64,000 nt of DNA. Origin: Diphasiastrum complanatum. Lineage: Eukaryota; Streptophyta; Lycopodiopsida; Lycopodiales; Lycopodiaceae. Of the stretch, positions 1 through 10,309 are shown in pieces. The notes beneath the pieces are model-generated. The model searched no databases. It was not told where the DNA came from and saw only the letters and a list, made by a program, of their open reading frames with translations. The stretch covers positions 48,405,252-48,469,251 of the forward strand of contig CM055100.1 in assembly GCA_029204225.1 (NCBI GenBank), given 5' to 3'. The number at the start of each line of letters is the position of its first letter. Position 1 is the stretch's first letter. Both the position numbers and the translations under genes were made by a program.

Positions 1-199
1 AAGCATGCAGCGGGCAGGTCGTGGTGAGAGTAAGGTAGGAGGGGAGTCTAGGGTATAAAGTTTTGTGGCATATTCGACCCAGGATTCGGTTGCTATGGGG
101 GCCAAAGTCGAAGAGGATATGGTGAAATGTTTCCAGAAAAAGGAGGAGGAAGGGGAATCTAAAGAGTCGATCAACCGTTGGCAGAGTGAGCGTAGGTAT

Positions 200-1330
200 G
201 TTATCTTCTTTGTTCTGGTGGCTTTATGATACTTTTTCTAGTGTTGTTTGAGTGTTGTAGGGGAGTGTAATCTGGCATATACCACATGTTTGTGAAGAGA
301 GCGACATTCGGCATCATACCAGCAGTTGTGAACGCGTCTATGAGATGATATTGTCTTGGTGGGGAAAGATGAGGATGCCGCAGATAAGAGGGATTTAGAG
401 AGAAAAGTGGCTTGTTGCTCAACTGATGCCGTGAAAGGGAAATTAGTAAGTAGTTGGGACATGGTTGTAGCGTAGTTTGTGAGTCCAGAATGAGTAAAAG
501 GAACACGTTTGTTAGTGGAAGAGGAGCGTGGAACTTTGGAAGACGGGGTTATGTGACCAAGTGAGAGGTGTAGGAGTGAGTGATCAGAGATGGTAGGAGG
601 TGTAATGGAGAAATCAGATATGTGAGGGATCAAAGCAGGTGATCTAACAAAGTAGTCAACTACACACTGTCCTCCACCATGAGGATAACATGTAAACGCT
701 GATGAGGAAGGCCACTGTGTGAGGCCGTTCAGGATGGCAAGAGAATGTCTCTGCAAGAGTAATCAACTGCTCTCCAAAAGATGTAACTAAAATGTGTGCA
801 TCCTGTGATACTCGATCAAGTCCCATATCCAGAGGATGAAGCCGAAGAAAGTCAGTATCTGCATGAAATTCTATCTGTCTGGAGCTAGTACGGGTGTTGA
901 AATCTCCTGCTAATAGAATGTAGCCCTGCAAAGAAAAAACAGCAATATTATCTGAGAGTGCCTGAAATGGGTCCCCACCAAATTCAGCAAACGCCAAACT
1001 CTATGGAGCAAAGTAACATACAGCCATATAAATGTCTTGAGGTAATCCCAATAATGAACCGATAGTATGTAGCCATATATATCGAGCATGTGGATCTTGC
1101 TTAACCATCGTAATTGAGGTGGCTCTATATAAACAAGCTACTCCGCCAGATCCACGACAGGTTTTTCCTCTCACAAATGGGTGAAAAACAGAATGCCAAG
1201 AGTAATCCTGTATATGTGGAAGAGGATGATATAAAGACTCATGGGTTTCAGCCAACAACAAAATGTCACATTTGCTAATAAAATCAGTAAAATCTCCTAC
1301 CGATGATGATGATAAAAAACCATTGCAATT
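200..1330 (-). pseudogene. LINE apurinic/apyrimidinic-type endonuclease region of ORF2
   Basis: This is the domain that nicks target DNA for target-primed reverse transcription. All hallmark blocks can be read on the minus strand, in more than one frame: NCNGF (1330-1319), AETH with the metal-binding Glu (near 1250), GSGGVACLY (near 1140), GDFNTR (near 890) and SDHSLL (near 585). A stop near 998-1000 and a frame change between about 760 and 720 separate the blocks, so the protein cannot be made as written. The region below about 575 (including WYDAECR) is the linker normally found between endonuclease and RT. Confidence 0.75.
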
Positions 1331-1396
1331 CTAGAAGCCAAGTCTCAAAATGGTAGGGGATCTCGGGCAGCTCCTAAACCCGGGAGCCCCAAGTTC

Positions 1397-2395
1397 CTAG
1401 TGTGAGAGGAGGTCAAAATATCGCGGTTTGCCGTCGATAAAAACGACCCTTTTCCCTTTTTCTTTTGCTTCGTGAATAATGTTTTTCCTTGCTAACCATT
1501 GGGTATTTGTCAAATCATCATCTATATAAATGAAAGTGCCTTTGAGTTTTGTTCTAAGCCGAAGGGCTGCATTGCGGTGTTGAAGAGAGCGAAATTTGAT
1601 AAAAAGAACGTTGTCATCAAATTTACTACGCCATGCCGTATCAAAACCATCAACAACATGAGATAACTTGGAAACGAGTAAATCTGTAGCTTCGTCTATT
1701 GGTTTACGGCCATTGGCAATGCCTCTTACTCTAGTATTAAGAGCCTTTTTAGCTCTTCTAGCTTGTTCATCCAAAACTATCTCCAAATTGTTATCCATCA
1801 TAGAGGCTGAGATATGGGGGTGATTACATTGTTTGAGGATCAATGTTGTTTTTTCAACCTGTTTTGCAAGTGATGAGAGTTTGCTGCCCATATCATCCGG
1901 TTTGAAGAGTGCTGCCATGTCTTTGTCTCTTCGACTTGTTTTTCCAAGCAAGATATTTTGTTGGAACTTTCGTCCGAAGGAGGTACATGTTCTGCAATCT
2001 GTTGCTTAAGATATACATTTTCTTCCTCAAGCTGCTCCACCCGTTCTTTGACACCCACAAGATTCATAACCAATTTGCTATTCGCCATTTCAAAAAAGTG
2101 TAGTTGTTTCTTAAGGCCGAGGATTTCGTTTCAGATGAAACCGATATCATAGGCATAAAGACTCTCAATAGGCTTGGAAGGAGTGTAATCGACTGTGGAC
2201 TGCTGATTCATTTATGCGATAGCAAGTGGATTGTCAGTGAAAATAGAGGGTGCACTAGTGATGCCTTCTAGTGCAGCCAATGATGGGATTGTTGTAGGTG
2301 AAATAGCATCCCCCTCCATCTCAGATGATGGAGGAGGAGAAGAGGTGAATAGAGGGGGGGGGCGTAGGGGCACCCCCTTTTTTCTTGGGAGCCAT
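1397..2395 (-). pseudogene. LINE ORF1-like protein (coiled coil plus RNA-binding-like C-terminus), frameshifted
   Basis: In LINEs, ORF1 encodes a nucleic-acid chaperone that packages the element RNA. The minus-strand ATG at 2395 begins a lysine-rich start (MAPKKKGG) followed by a proline run; a G/C homopolymer near 2355-2362 puts the next part in another frame. A heptad-rich coiled coil (VKERVEQLEEENVYLKQQI) lies at about 2088-1960. The last 184-codon open stretch (1951-1397) is basic and ends in a segment (DNVLFIKFRS, then AKEKGKRVVF, then DGKPRYFD) that resembles the C-terminal domain of L1-type ORF1 proteins. That resemblance is from memory of the family and is not aligned here. Frameshifts near 1950 and 2360 break the gene. 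Confidence 0.6.
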
Positions 2396-3094
2396 GGAGC
2401 TTCCCCAGGTAGAATTGGCTTATAGCCCAGATTGGGATGGCTCTTCCAAGAAAAGCAACCTTCTTTGGAGTGCGATGAAGCAGAAGGAGCAAGCCTCCTT
2501 CTTTGAAGTGCGACAGAAGTAGCGAGCCTCCTAAAATGCAATGGCAGACAGACAGGTGTTCTGCCTCTGATTATTGACAAACCATTTAGTCCAAAATGCG
2601 ATGGATGGCAGAAACAGAATGCCCATTCTTTCAACCCTCTGTCAGCGATGGAAATGAGTAGCTTTTTGCCTCCTTTGTCAGCGCTCTGTCAGCGATGGAA
2701 ATGAGTAACTTTTTGCTTCCTCTGGCAACGATGGAATGTAGGTAAATTTTGCCTCCTCTAGCAGCGCTCGGACAACAAAGGAGCTTCTGCCTCTGGAATG
2801 TGTTGATTCTATAGCTCTCTCAGATGCGATTGGAAGTAGTTATTCTTCCTCAAAAAACGGTGGTTCTTCATTGTCTCAAGTGCGATTTTAGTAGGAGGTG
2901 TTCATCATCTTCCTGGACGAAGCTATGAAGCCCAGTAGAGGCAGCGCTACCTCAAAGAGATTAGTGCTCACCAGACCTGCAACCTCTAATCAACGAAAGC
3001 ATACAACCTGCTTTCCCTGAAGGCGCACCCGAGCATACAATCTATTTCCCTGGAAGCGCACCTGCAAACCCACGACTCCACCAACGATGGCTTC

Positions 3095-3098
<4 letters not shown>
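2396..3098 (-). other. Presumed 5' leader of LINE B with short degenerate repeats
   Basis: No coding region is supported here. Between about 2635 and 2790 a unit built on GTCAGCGATGGAAATGAGTA followed by CTTTTTGCCTCCT recurs in two clear and one or two degenerate copies (about 50 bp period). The block lies between the LINE B ORF1 start and the (AG)n tract, so it is most simply the 5' untranslated leader of that element; this is inference. Confidence 0.4.

Positions 3099-3140
<42 letters not shown>
3099..3140. repeat. (AG)n microsatellite, the 3' tail of LINE A
   Basis: An (AG)n run with a single C interruption. On the minus strand it reads (CT)n and directly follows AATAAAG (plus-strand ctttatt, 3141-3147), so it sits exactly where the 3' tail of LINE A is expected. 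Confidence 0.85.
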
Positions 3141-5165
3141 CTTTATTAACGTCTTTTGGGCACCTGTGGGTGTATAAGACCAAAAAGAAAATATGTACAA
3201 GCAACATCGGGAGCATCATCCATAGGAGGACATGGACGTAAAATGCTATAAACTAGCTACGAATGAAAGTAGAACAAAGCAGAAGTGAAATAAGCCCACA
3301 ACCCAGGCCAGTTATAACAGAAGAACTACATAAAGAGCACCAACGTCCACAACCTGGGCCAGGTGAAAAATAAGTACATATCAACGAAAGTGTATGTGGG
3401 CCATCGCGAAAGAGACAATAATACCTCCGCGTATCTCATAATACAACGGACATCTGAGGAGGAAATGGGCTTCATCTTCCACCTCCTGCAACGAGCACAA
3501 GCGACATAAAAAACGCTCCCGGGGGATATCCCATGCACGACCGGCCTCAATAGCAAGCTGATAAGAGGAGATGCGCAACTGCCCAAGATGATAGCGCAGG
3601 ACGTGTGATAGGGGTTGTGAGAGATAGAGCGGCAACAATGGCAAACCAAAAGGATCTAGAGAGAGGAAATTGTCTGGTAATAGCTCAGTCGAGTGCGGGA
3701 AGGTCTGCTGCATATATTGACAGAATAAATAGCCTCGGACATATGAATGCGTACCACGAGGAAGATCCATGATAGAGATGCCCAAATGTTAAGAGATCAT
3801 ACGTCTACTGGTACCATGAGAGCTTGGCACTAGGACACGTGAAGAAGTAACCGCAACAACTATGTAACTATCCGGGTGAGATGCACGAATCTCCTGAATC
3901 CGCTGAAGCAAAAGAATAAGGCGGAAAAAGCCCTCAAGGATGATCGGGGGAGTAGCAAACTCAACACATAGGATATCATGAGGGTGGTATTCTTGGCACG
4001 TATCATGCGACCCAACATAGTGGCCTGAATGCGAGAAATGCCTGCCCAGTGCCGGAGAGAAAGTCCTGGCAACCAGATCTCGGAGGCATACATCACTGCT
4101 GGAACCACTTGTGTGTGAAACAACTGGCATCTAGTAGCGGGATCAAAAATAGGATTCATTGTACAACCACGCTCGAATTGGACCAATGCTGAAAGACCGA
4201 AGGAAATGTGCGCAAATGCAGCCTGGCAAAAACCAGGAAGGGGCGCAGTAAACATGACTCCCAGGTAAATATAAGAGGCAACAATGTCAACTTCCTGGCC
4301 GTCATAGAAGAATTGATAATTGTGAAGGCCCTGTCGATTGGTGTTGAAAATCATGATCTTCGTCTTTTTTAAGTTAACAGAGAGACCCCAAGCAACACAA
4401 AACTGATGTAAGACCTGTAAGTGCACTGCAACCCTTCTGGTGAGGGAGAAAGCATGACAAAGTCATCGCATAAAGCAGAATGGGGATGAGCAAATGAGCC
4501 AGCAGGCAACCATCTCCACCTTCTTCACGAATGAGGCGCTCAAGATCATCAATATAAAGTGCAAATAGCGGAGGGGACAGTGAACAACCTTGCTTGACAC
4601 CAACAGTGCTACGGATGGGAGAAGACAAATCAATACCCAGTCGAATACGTGCTATAAATTTCTCATATAGAGCAACCACTGCCGCGAGAATAGTTGGAAA
4701 AGCCAAGCTGACGTAGTCTGTTGATGAAAAGATGATGGGGAACAGTATCAAAGGCCTTAGAGAGATCAACAAAACAAGCAAATACCTTCTTGCCCATATG
4801 CTTTGCCTCCTCAATGATAGTACGTAGGGTGAGGACATGATCAAGAGTGCTATAACCTCGGCTGAAGCCAGCCTGGCCAGTCGCATACAATAGTCGAGAA
4901 TCGGCCTCCGCCGTAACGAAATTCTGGAGAATAGTGGCGTACAACTTGGCCATGGTATGACCAATCATAATAGTGCGATAGTTGTGGACATTCATGGCAT
5001 GGCTTGCTTTAAGAAGGGTGAAGTAGATTGGTGGCCCAAGGTATGGGAAAACCATCAATGATAGAGCGGTTGAAACAACGGGCTAGGAAAGGGGAGGCGA
5101 GTTTGGCAACTGGTTTGAAGAGCTCGGATAAGATTGCTTGCCAGAACTTGCTAGTGAACTTAGAG
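3141..5165 (-). mobile_element. LINE fragment A: RT and C-terminal domain, 5'-truncated
   Basis: Minus-strand non-LTR element reduced to the RT and downstream part. Recognisable blocks: a pre-RT segment (about 5160-5020), RT block with FVDLSKAFDTV (near 4760), GVKQGCSLSPPLFALYIDDL (near 4585-4530), a degenerate active-site region near 4480, NLKKTKIMIFN (near 4360) and a C-terminal CRLCS-x(8)-H-x(4)-C zinc-knuckle-like motif (near 3500-3450). Frameshifts separate the blocks (near 4700-4960, 4400 and 3800). The 5' end stops at about 5165, where sequence switches to Ty3/gypsy gag. 5' truncation is the usual outcome of LINE insertion. Confidence 0.85.
3381..5058 (-). pseudogene. LINE reverse transcriptase, frameshifted
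   Basis: RNA-dependent DNA polymerase of the LINE. Four overlapping open pieces (5058-4663, 4964-4374, 4426-3860, 3785-3381) together give fingers/palm, the GVKQGC motif, the thumb and the C-terminal Cys-rich segment. The YADD-type catalytic block is not readable in one frame: a frameshift falls in or just before it, after the LYIDDL strand. No piece on its own could be an active enzyme. Confidence 0.75.
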
Positions 5166-5560
5166 TCTTGATCACCGGCATAAAGGCGGCCATAAAAGCA
5201 ACCTGAAAGTGTTTCCAAGTTGTTGGGCGTTCTTTGAGATCCTGCCACCAAGTATATGCCTTCCTTCGTAAGAACATGATGGCCATAGCGATCCTCGAAC
5301 TATCCACAGATCGTGCATGGAGAAGTACAAACTCCATTGATCCAGCCAAGCCAAAGTTACATCCTAGTGCTTGTGAGAAACTCAGGGGTAGGTAAACATC
5401 GGGTTAAGGAGGGCTTGTTGAGACTACGCTGTAACCTTCATCTCCACCTCCGCCTCCACCCATTCATGTTCAGACTTTATGTCAATTATATGTTGCTGCA
5501 ACAAATTAATGGCACCATATCAGCCATGGCTGGGCCTGGAGCTTGAGTTCCTTCCATTAG
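5166..5560 (-). pseudogene. Ty3/gypsy gag fragment
   Basis: The minus strand gives a retrotransposon capsid signature: an alanine/leucine helix (AMAIMFLRRKAYTWW), then TTWKHFQVAFMAAFMP, matching the pattern A-x(3)-L-x-G-x-A-x(2)-W-W ... W-x(2)-F-x(3)-F-x(3)-F-x-P of Ty3 gag proteins. The upstream part (about 5550-5350) is frameshifted and carries stops. It ends abruptly at about 5165 against LINE A, which probably inserted into this older element. Confidence 0.65.
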
Positions 5561-6386
5561 GAAATTGTTTATAACAAAGGGGCTTGAAAATGCACAAGCT
5601 TGGGATCTAACTTGCAAAAAAAGGGAAATGGAGTGAATGGGTCTCCAACTACAACTCTTTACCCCTCTCCCTAAGCACCTCATTCTGTTGTCATGCAAAA
5701 GGGACATGTGGGCCTCAAAAAGGAGCCCACTTGTTCCTTCTTGACTCTTTGACCAAGGTGGAGGCCCATAGGGCTGCCACTTGGCCTAAGGAACCCAACC
5801 AAAGATTCAATTTAATTTAGAACCCCACCTATGATCAACCTTTAATGGATCACATAACTCCCTAATGGGCAGGAAAATACTCATCTTGCTTTCAAAAATC
5901 AAGTTGAGAACCTTGAAACAATATCAAATAGGTACAAAAAATTAAAGATCCTGTCACTGTTGAAAAGTATAGGAGTCAGTTCCTACCAAGTTCCGGAGGA
6001 ATTCTCAATACCAACAGTCTGTGAACCTTAAAAGAAATTCAGAAGCTTCCCAAATCACACTCACACTCTACTACAAAAATTGCCATTTAGTATTTCTGAA
6101 TCAATCATGCTGGTGTGTACAGCTTAAAGAAAAGTCTTTAGCTTTTCAAATAAACTTAGCAATGTTTGTATATTGATGTGTATGCAGACATGGTAGGTAC
6201 CTAAATAAAAGTAATTGAATACTAGAAACAAGCTTTCCCTTCTGAATTTTATACTCTGCTGACATTGAACGATATATCCTTAATATGACCTCTGGTAAGC
6301 TTACTATGGCACACCTAGCCTGTTAGCTAATCTGAAGGATTTGTGTTTTAAGGGTTGATTTTACAAAGTGTTGTCTGGCTGTGCAG
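5561..6386. other. Non-coding, probably intronic
   Basis: No exon, transposon domain or repeat is recognised. The 3' end is a pyrimidine-biased stretch ending in the acceptor AG at 6385-6386 that precedes the hydrolase exon, so this is probably the end of a long intron (inference). Confidence 0.4.
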
Positions 6387-6949
6387 ATGGTGTTTCCATG
6401 GATGTTTGATGAGATAGCAGCTTTACGCCCTTTAAAAGAGGCAGCATATATCCTTGCTGATAAAGTTGATTGGCCATATTTATATAATAAAGAGGTCCTT
6501 CGCATGAACAAGGTGCACATCTGTCCTAATCAGCCATGTCTGGTTTCTATTCTGCATAATTCAGTTAAGGAAAATGTTGCAATTTTCTCATATGAACTGA
6601 TTCCTTAAACTTTCAAAATTTCAATGGTTTATATTTAATGAGTAAATAGAAAAAACTGCAGCATTTTCCTCACTGCCTTAAACTATAGATTGGTGGCAAA
6701 AGTTTAACTAGTAAATGTTTCTAAGAATCTGACAGCATGTGATTGCTTGTCTAGGTCCCTGTTGTTGCAGCAGTTTTTTATGAGGATATGTATGTTAATT
6801 TTAATATTTCAGAAGCAACGGCCTCCAGGATAGCTGGCATAAGGGTATGGGTTACAAATGAGTACATGCATTCTGGCTTACGAGAAGATGGAGTTCATGT
6901 GCTTGATCAGCTGCTGGGCATGCTCAAGGGAAAGCATTTACTACCCTGA
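6387..6949 (+). CDS. Proline iminopeptidase-like alpha/beta hydrolase, last two exons
   Basis: Predicted serine peptidase of the prolyl-iminopeptidase family (release of N-terminal proline), alpha/beta-hydrolase fold. Exon 6387-6512 (42 codons, FPWMFDEIAALRPLKEAA) is preceded by an acceptor AG; the intron 6513-6754 is GT...AG and phase 0; the last exon 6755-6949 (64 codons plus TGA) reads VPVVAAVFYEDMYVNF, then RIAGIRVWVTNEYMHSGLR. The block order matches my recollection of the conserved C-terminus of plant members. By family position the Asp of YEDMY and the His of MHSGLR are candidates for the catalytic Asp and His (inference). There are no stops or frameshifts. The nucleophile Ser and the whole N-terminal two thirds are absent from the window, so upstream exons are to the left or this is a gene fragment. 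The donor (AAG|GTGCAC) is weak. Confidence 0.8.
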
Positions 6950-8949
6950 TTTGTGACCTTGTCCATGTGGTGGAAAGTATGTAAAAGTCTATCTTGACGA
7001 TAATGGCAAGGCCAAAAAAAGACCGTTATAATCGTAGAAGCCAAATTTCATTGTATTGTGAAGCTCTGGATTTCCATAATACTATTTTTCGTGTATCCAT
7101 ACATACTGCATAAGGTTGAAGATTGCACGTCTCCTTTGTTATGTTGAGGTAATACCCAGCATAACATTCATATATCCATAGATGCTGCATCTTTTGGAAC
7201 TTTCATCCCAACCTGCCTTTAATTCTTTTCTGCTGTGGAGCTAAATGAAGCTCTTTAGCCAGAGCATGTACATATTACAAGACAGCCAAAGGCTCTGGCA
7301 GCTCATACCTGAAAGCCACGTTTGAGATCCCTATAAGCAATGATGTACATTATTGTAGCAATTTATACCTTAATAAAAGAACCCGACTTCCTAATGTCAT
7401 GATTCTTCTTGATGCATATATGTGCACTCAATAGAAGTTCATGTCTTCCAAGGGGGATTTTCTCCTCAAAGTCTCTTTTGGTGAAGTTGCTTGCTGCACG
7501 TAGAGAGTTGGTAGTGGTAAATGATTCCATCACAGAACAGCTCCTCATCCTTTTTTGGTATGCTGTAAAAGTATTCTAACCGGTATTTTTGCCCTACTAG
7601 CAACAAGCTTATACATTGGTGCACCATTTTAGTATTAGAAGTTTTCTTTGATGGATTCCTTGCAAGAAGATGAATGTGGGTGATTTTGAAGCACCGTTGC
7701 TGTGGGCTTCATGGGTTCACCTTGTCTCAAATGTTCTAGTTGTAAAAATCTTGAAGCTGAAAGCTATTTTATCATGTAGTTGTCCATTTACATGATCAAA
7801 GTAGGGATGTTGCAATTTATCCAGATTGGAGCATCAAAATTGGATTCCTTGAGATAGGTGCTTCGAAATGATCCATGATAGATGTTTTTGAGCTGATTGT
7901 CATGAGGCTCCTAATTTTTTTGTGCTCTATTGATATGTCTCACTTGCTATTCTTGTTCCTTGATCAGTTCAGGTCATCAACATTATTGAGAATTATCATT
8001 TTGAATAAATGGAATATTAGCTATAATGTTCATGCCTATAAATCTTACCATGATGAATTTCAAATTTCAGAATTTAATCAGCGCATCACCACTTTCAGGA
8101 TGAAGAATTTTGTTGGACATTTGGTTTCATGACAATCAATCGCATTTGATTCAAGATCTAATTGAAGATCCAATTCATGAGCATGTATATTCCCAATTTT
8201 GATCAGAATTTGTGTATAACGTACTAATGATCTCGTGATTACGATTCCAGTTCATGTTTGGTTTTTATGATTTTAGTTTACAGTTTGACAATGATACAAT
8301 ATTGGGATAATCAGCACAACTAGTTCATGCAATTTTGAACCAAAATGTGAAAGTACAATCCGTTTGCACAACAAAAAGGTTAACAAGATGGTACATTATA
8401 TGGATTTGAAACTTTAGACAACGCTAGTAATGTACACATTGGGGACAAAATGATTAGAGAAAGTGATGGTATGCCTGGAACCAATTTTGATTGTGACAGT
8501 ACTTAAGAGGAGTAAATTGCAAATCGATAGTGAAATTTTAGTATTAGACAGTGCAATTTATTATGGATCTTGCTCAAGGGAATCACCCTTCTCAACTAGA
8601 GGCCATGAACATCGCTGCTGCACTTTTGGGTGAGAGCTTAATATCATAGAGTCACCTCAAAAGTCAATTAGAGAAATTGATAATGGGGTGGGTAGGACTT
8701 ACCTGAAACTGCTAGATGACAAGGAGAGAAGAAGACTTTTCTAATCAAATTGTAGATGTTGCATAACAAAATGGTGGACCTTTTTGAACTTGCATTTCAA
8801 TGATTTAGATAAGGATACAATTTGCAAGTGAAATACCTACTCTTACAAATAAAGAGCAAGACATGATTGATATACTCTAAAGTGCCTATATGTTGTGTTG
8901 TGCCTGCCTTTAATGGTACTAGAAGTGTAGTTATCATTCTTATATCCTT
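6950..8949. other. 3' flank of the hydrolase gene, no gene seen
   Basis: Probable 3' untranslated region followed by AT-rich intergenic DNA. AATAAA-like sites occur, for example AATAAAAG near 7372. Open stretches here (7363-7548, 7875-8132) have no recognisable motif or codon pattern. No transposon domain is readable. Confidence 0.4.
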
Positions 8950-8984
8950 CACACACACACTCTGTGTGTGCGCGCGCGCGCGTG
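8950..8984. repeat. Compound (CA)n/(TG)n/(CG)n microsatellite
   Basis: An (AC)n run, TC, then (TG)4 and (CG)6. The AC and TG runs are complementary and can pair, and the alternating purine-pyrimidine tract is a textbook Z-DNA-prone sequence. Confidence 0.85.
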
Positions 8985-10309
8985 CAAGTATCAATCATTT
9001 TGGATGTTATATAATAGTCACTTTTAATAAGGCAAACACCAAATTTAGCATAATCACTAATTATACTCCCATTGTTGTAAAAATAGAATTTGTGTTGAAG
9101 ATAATTTTCTTCCAGTGTCATACAAACAAAAAATTAAATTTCAACAATGTTCTATTTTGTGCTTGTGGGGAATGCTTAATTCATCTAGCGAATATTGGAT
9201 GCACATAATAATCCAAGGAACGAGTTTAATGCCGCTTTTATGTTTATTCTTTTTGTATATTAATCAGGTAGGGAGGTACTAGCATTCTTGACCTGGAATT
9301 ACACGAAGGTCTACTCAGCCTTTGGATTGGATCAAACTTGGGAAACATGCCTTTTTAAATAGTTGTGTTGCATGATAGAGTTCTAGCATATCAACACAAC
9401 TACATAAATACCCTTATCAATCTACCAACAATAATTTTGTTAGCATAAGTAATGTTCAAATGGAATATAGAGATTTAAACCTTATTTAGCCATGATTAGT
9501 TGTTGTAGGAAATCAACACGAGGTAGTGGAATCAAAATAAGAGGGCACATAATATCAATGTAGCAATTTCTTATACTATTGTCCTTGCAAATAATTGTCA
9601 TGTTTAATATAATGGAAAATAATTGCATCCGTGAAAAAGAGATATTGTGCAATATTAGAGCTATTCGAGTATCACATTTGAAGATTGCAATATCAGGTCG
9701 ATGTGCATGTTTGTGAAATTTTATTCAAAATAGTATGAAGAACTGATATCCTTGCAATATGACATACATACTTTGTAGGACTTTCTTGTAGCACTACACA
9801 CACACACAATTGGATTTTCTGATCTTTGAAGCCAAGAGCCCCTCCTCTCTTGCATTCATTCACCATGGTATAGGGGTGAAGTGGTTAGGGTATTGACTAC
9901 CCATTTCCTGTTGGTTGGGTGGTTTTGCTCCAAAGGTGTCCTTTTGGTTGCATGCAGTATGATCTAGTTGGATCTTCACTAGGCGATCCTTACATTCTAC
10001 CTCCCTTATTATTTGACATTTGAAATTTGGGGGGAACCCTTATTTACTAACTTGACTATTAGACCTTGCGACATTTAATTCTCGTAAAAAGGCCTAAAGT
10101 CCTTTTATTAACTTTCTAGTAATCAAACAACTATGTGATCGTCGGGCTGGACTTACATGCAAGGTGCCAAATCCCTCTCACTTAGTAATTTCTAATGAAT
10201 GAGTACTCTAATTAGGGTTGTCTAGATATCCGCAAACCCTCCAGCACTTGTTCAACGCTTGTTCACATCTTCGGAGGTGGTCGTCCCATCCTAAGATATT
10301 CTGTAATAT
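8985..10309. other. AT-rich intergenic stretch, no gene recognised
   Basis: No coding region, LTR pair or RNA gene is supported. There is a short (CA)n at about 9796-9808. Around 9868-9960 a moderately GC-richer block has a weak resemblance to a tRNA-type promoter, but no acceptable B box is present. Confidence 0.35.

Larger units (their letters stand above)
1..2395 (-). mobile_element. LINE fragment B: ORF1 plus endonuclease, cut by left edge
   Basis: Minus-strand non-LTR retrotransposon copy. Reading from high to low coordinate it shows an ORF1-like protein (2395 to about 1397), then an apurinic-type endonuclease (about 1330 to 575), then the linker after the endonuclease including a WYDAECR motif near 300-330, and runs off the window before the RT. 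Frames change several times and stops are present, so this copy is dead. The order ORF1-endonuclease is that of L1-like plant LINEs. It lies directly downstream (in its own direction) of the tail of LINE fragment A, and both are probably one lineage (inference; they share no overlapping domain to compare). Confidence 0.8.

Noticed and set aside
6381-6608. 75-codon plus-strand open frame taken as a complete small gene
   Set aside because: Only its first 42 codons are exon; homology continues after a phase-0 intron at 6755, and the downstream part is intron read-through.
8867-9208. 113-codon frame across the microsatellite
   Set aside because: Composed of repeat-encoded and AT-rich residues; no motif.
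9868-9960. tRNA-like or SINE sequence
   Set aside because: An A-box-like stretch is visible but no acceptable B box or cloverleaf, unlike the clear SINE at 43.84 kb.
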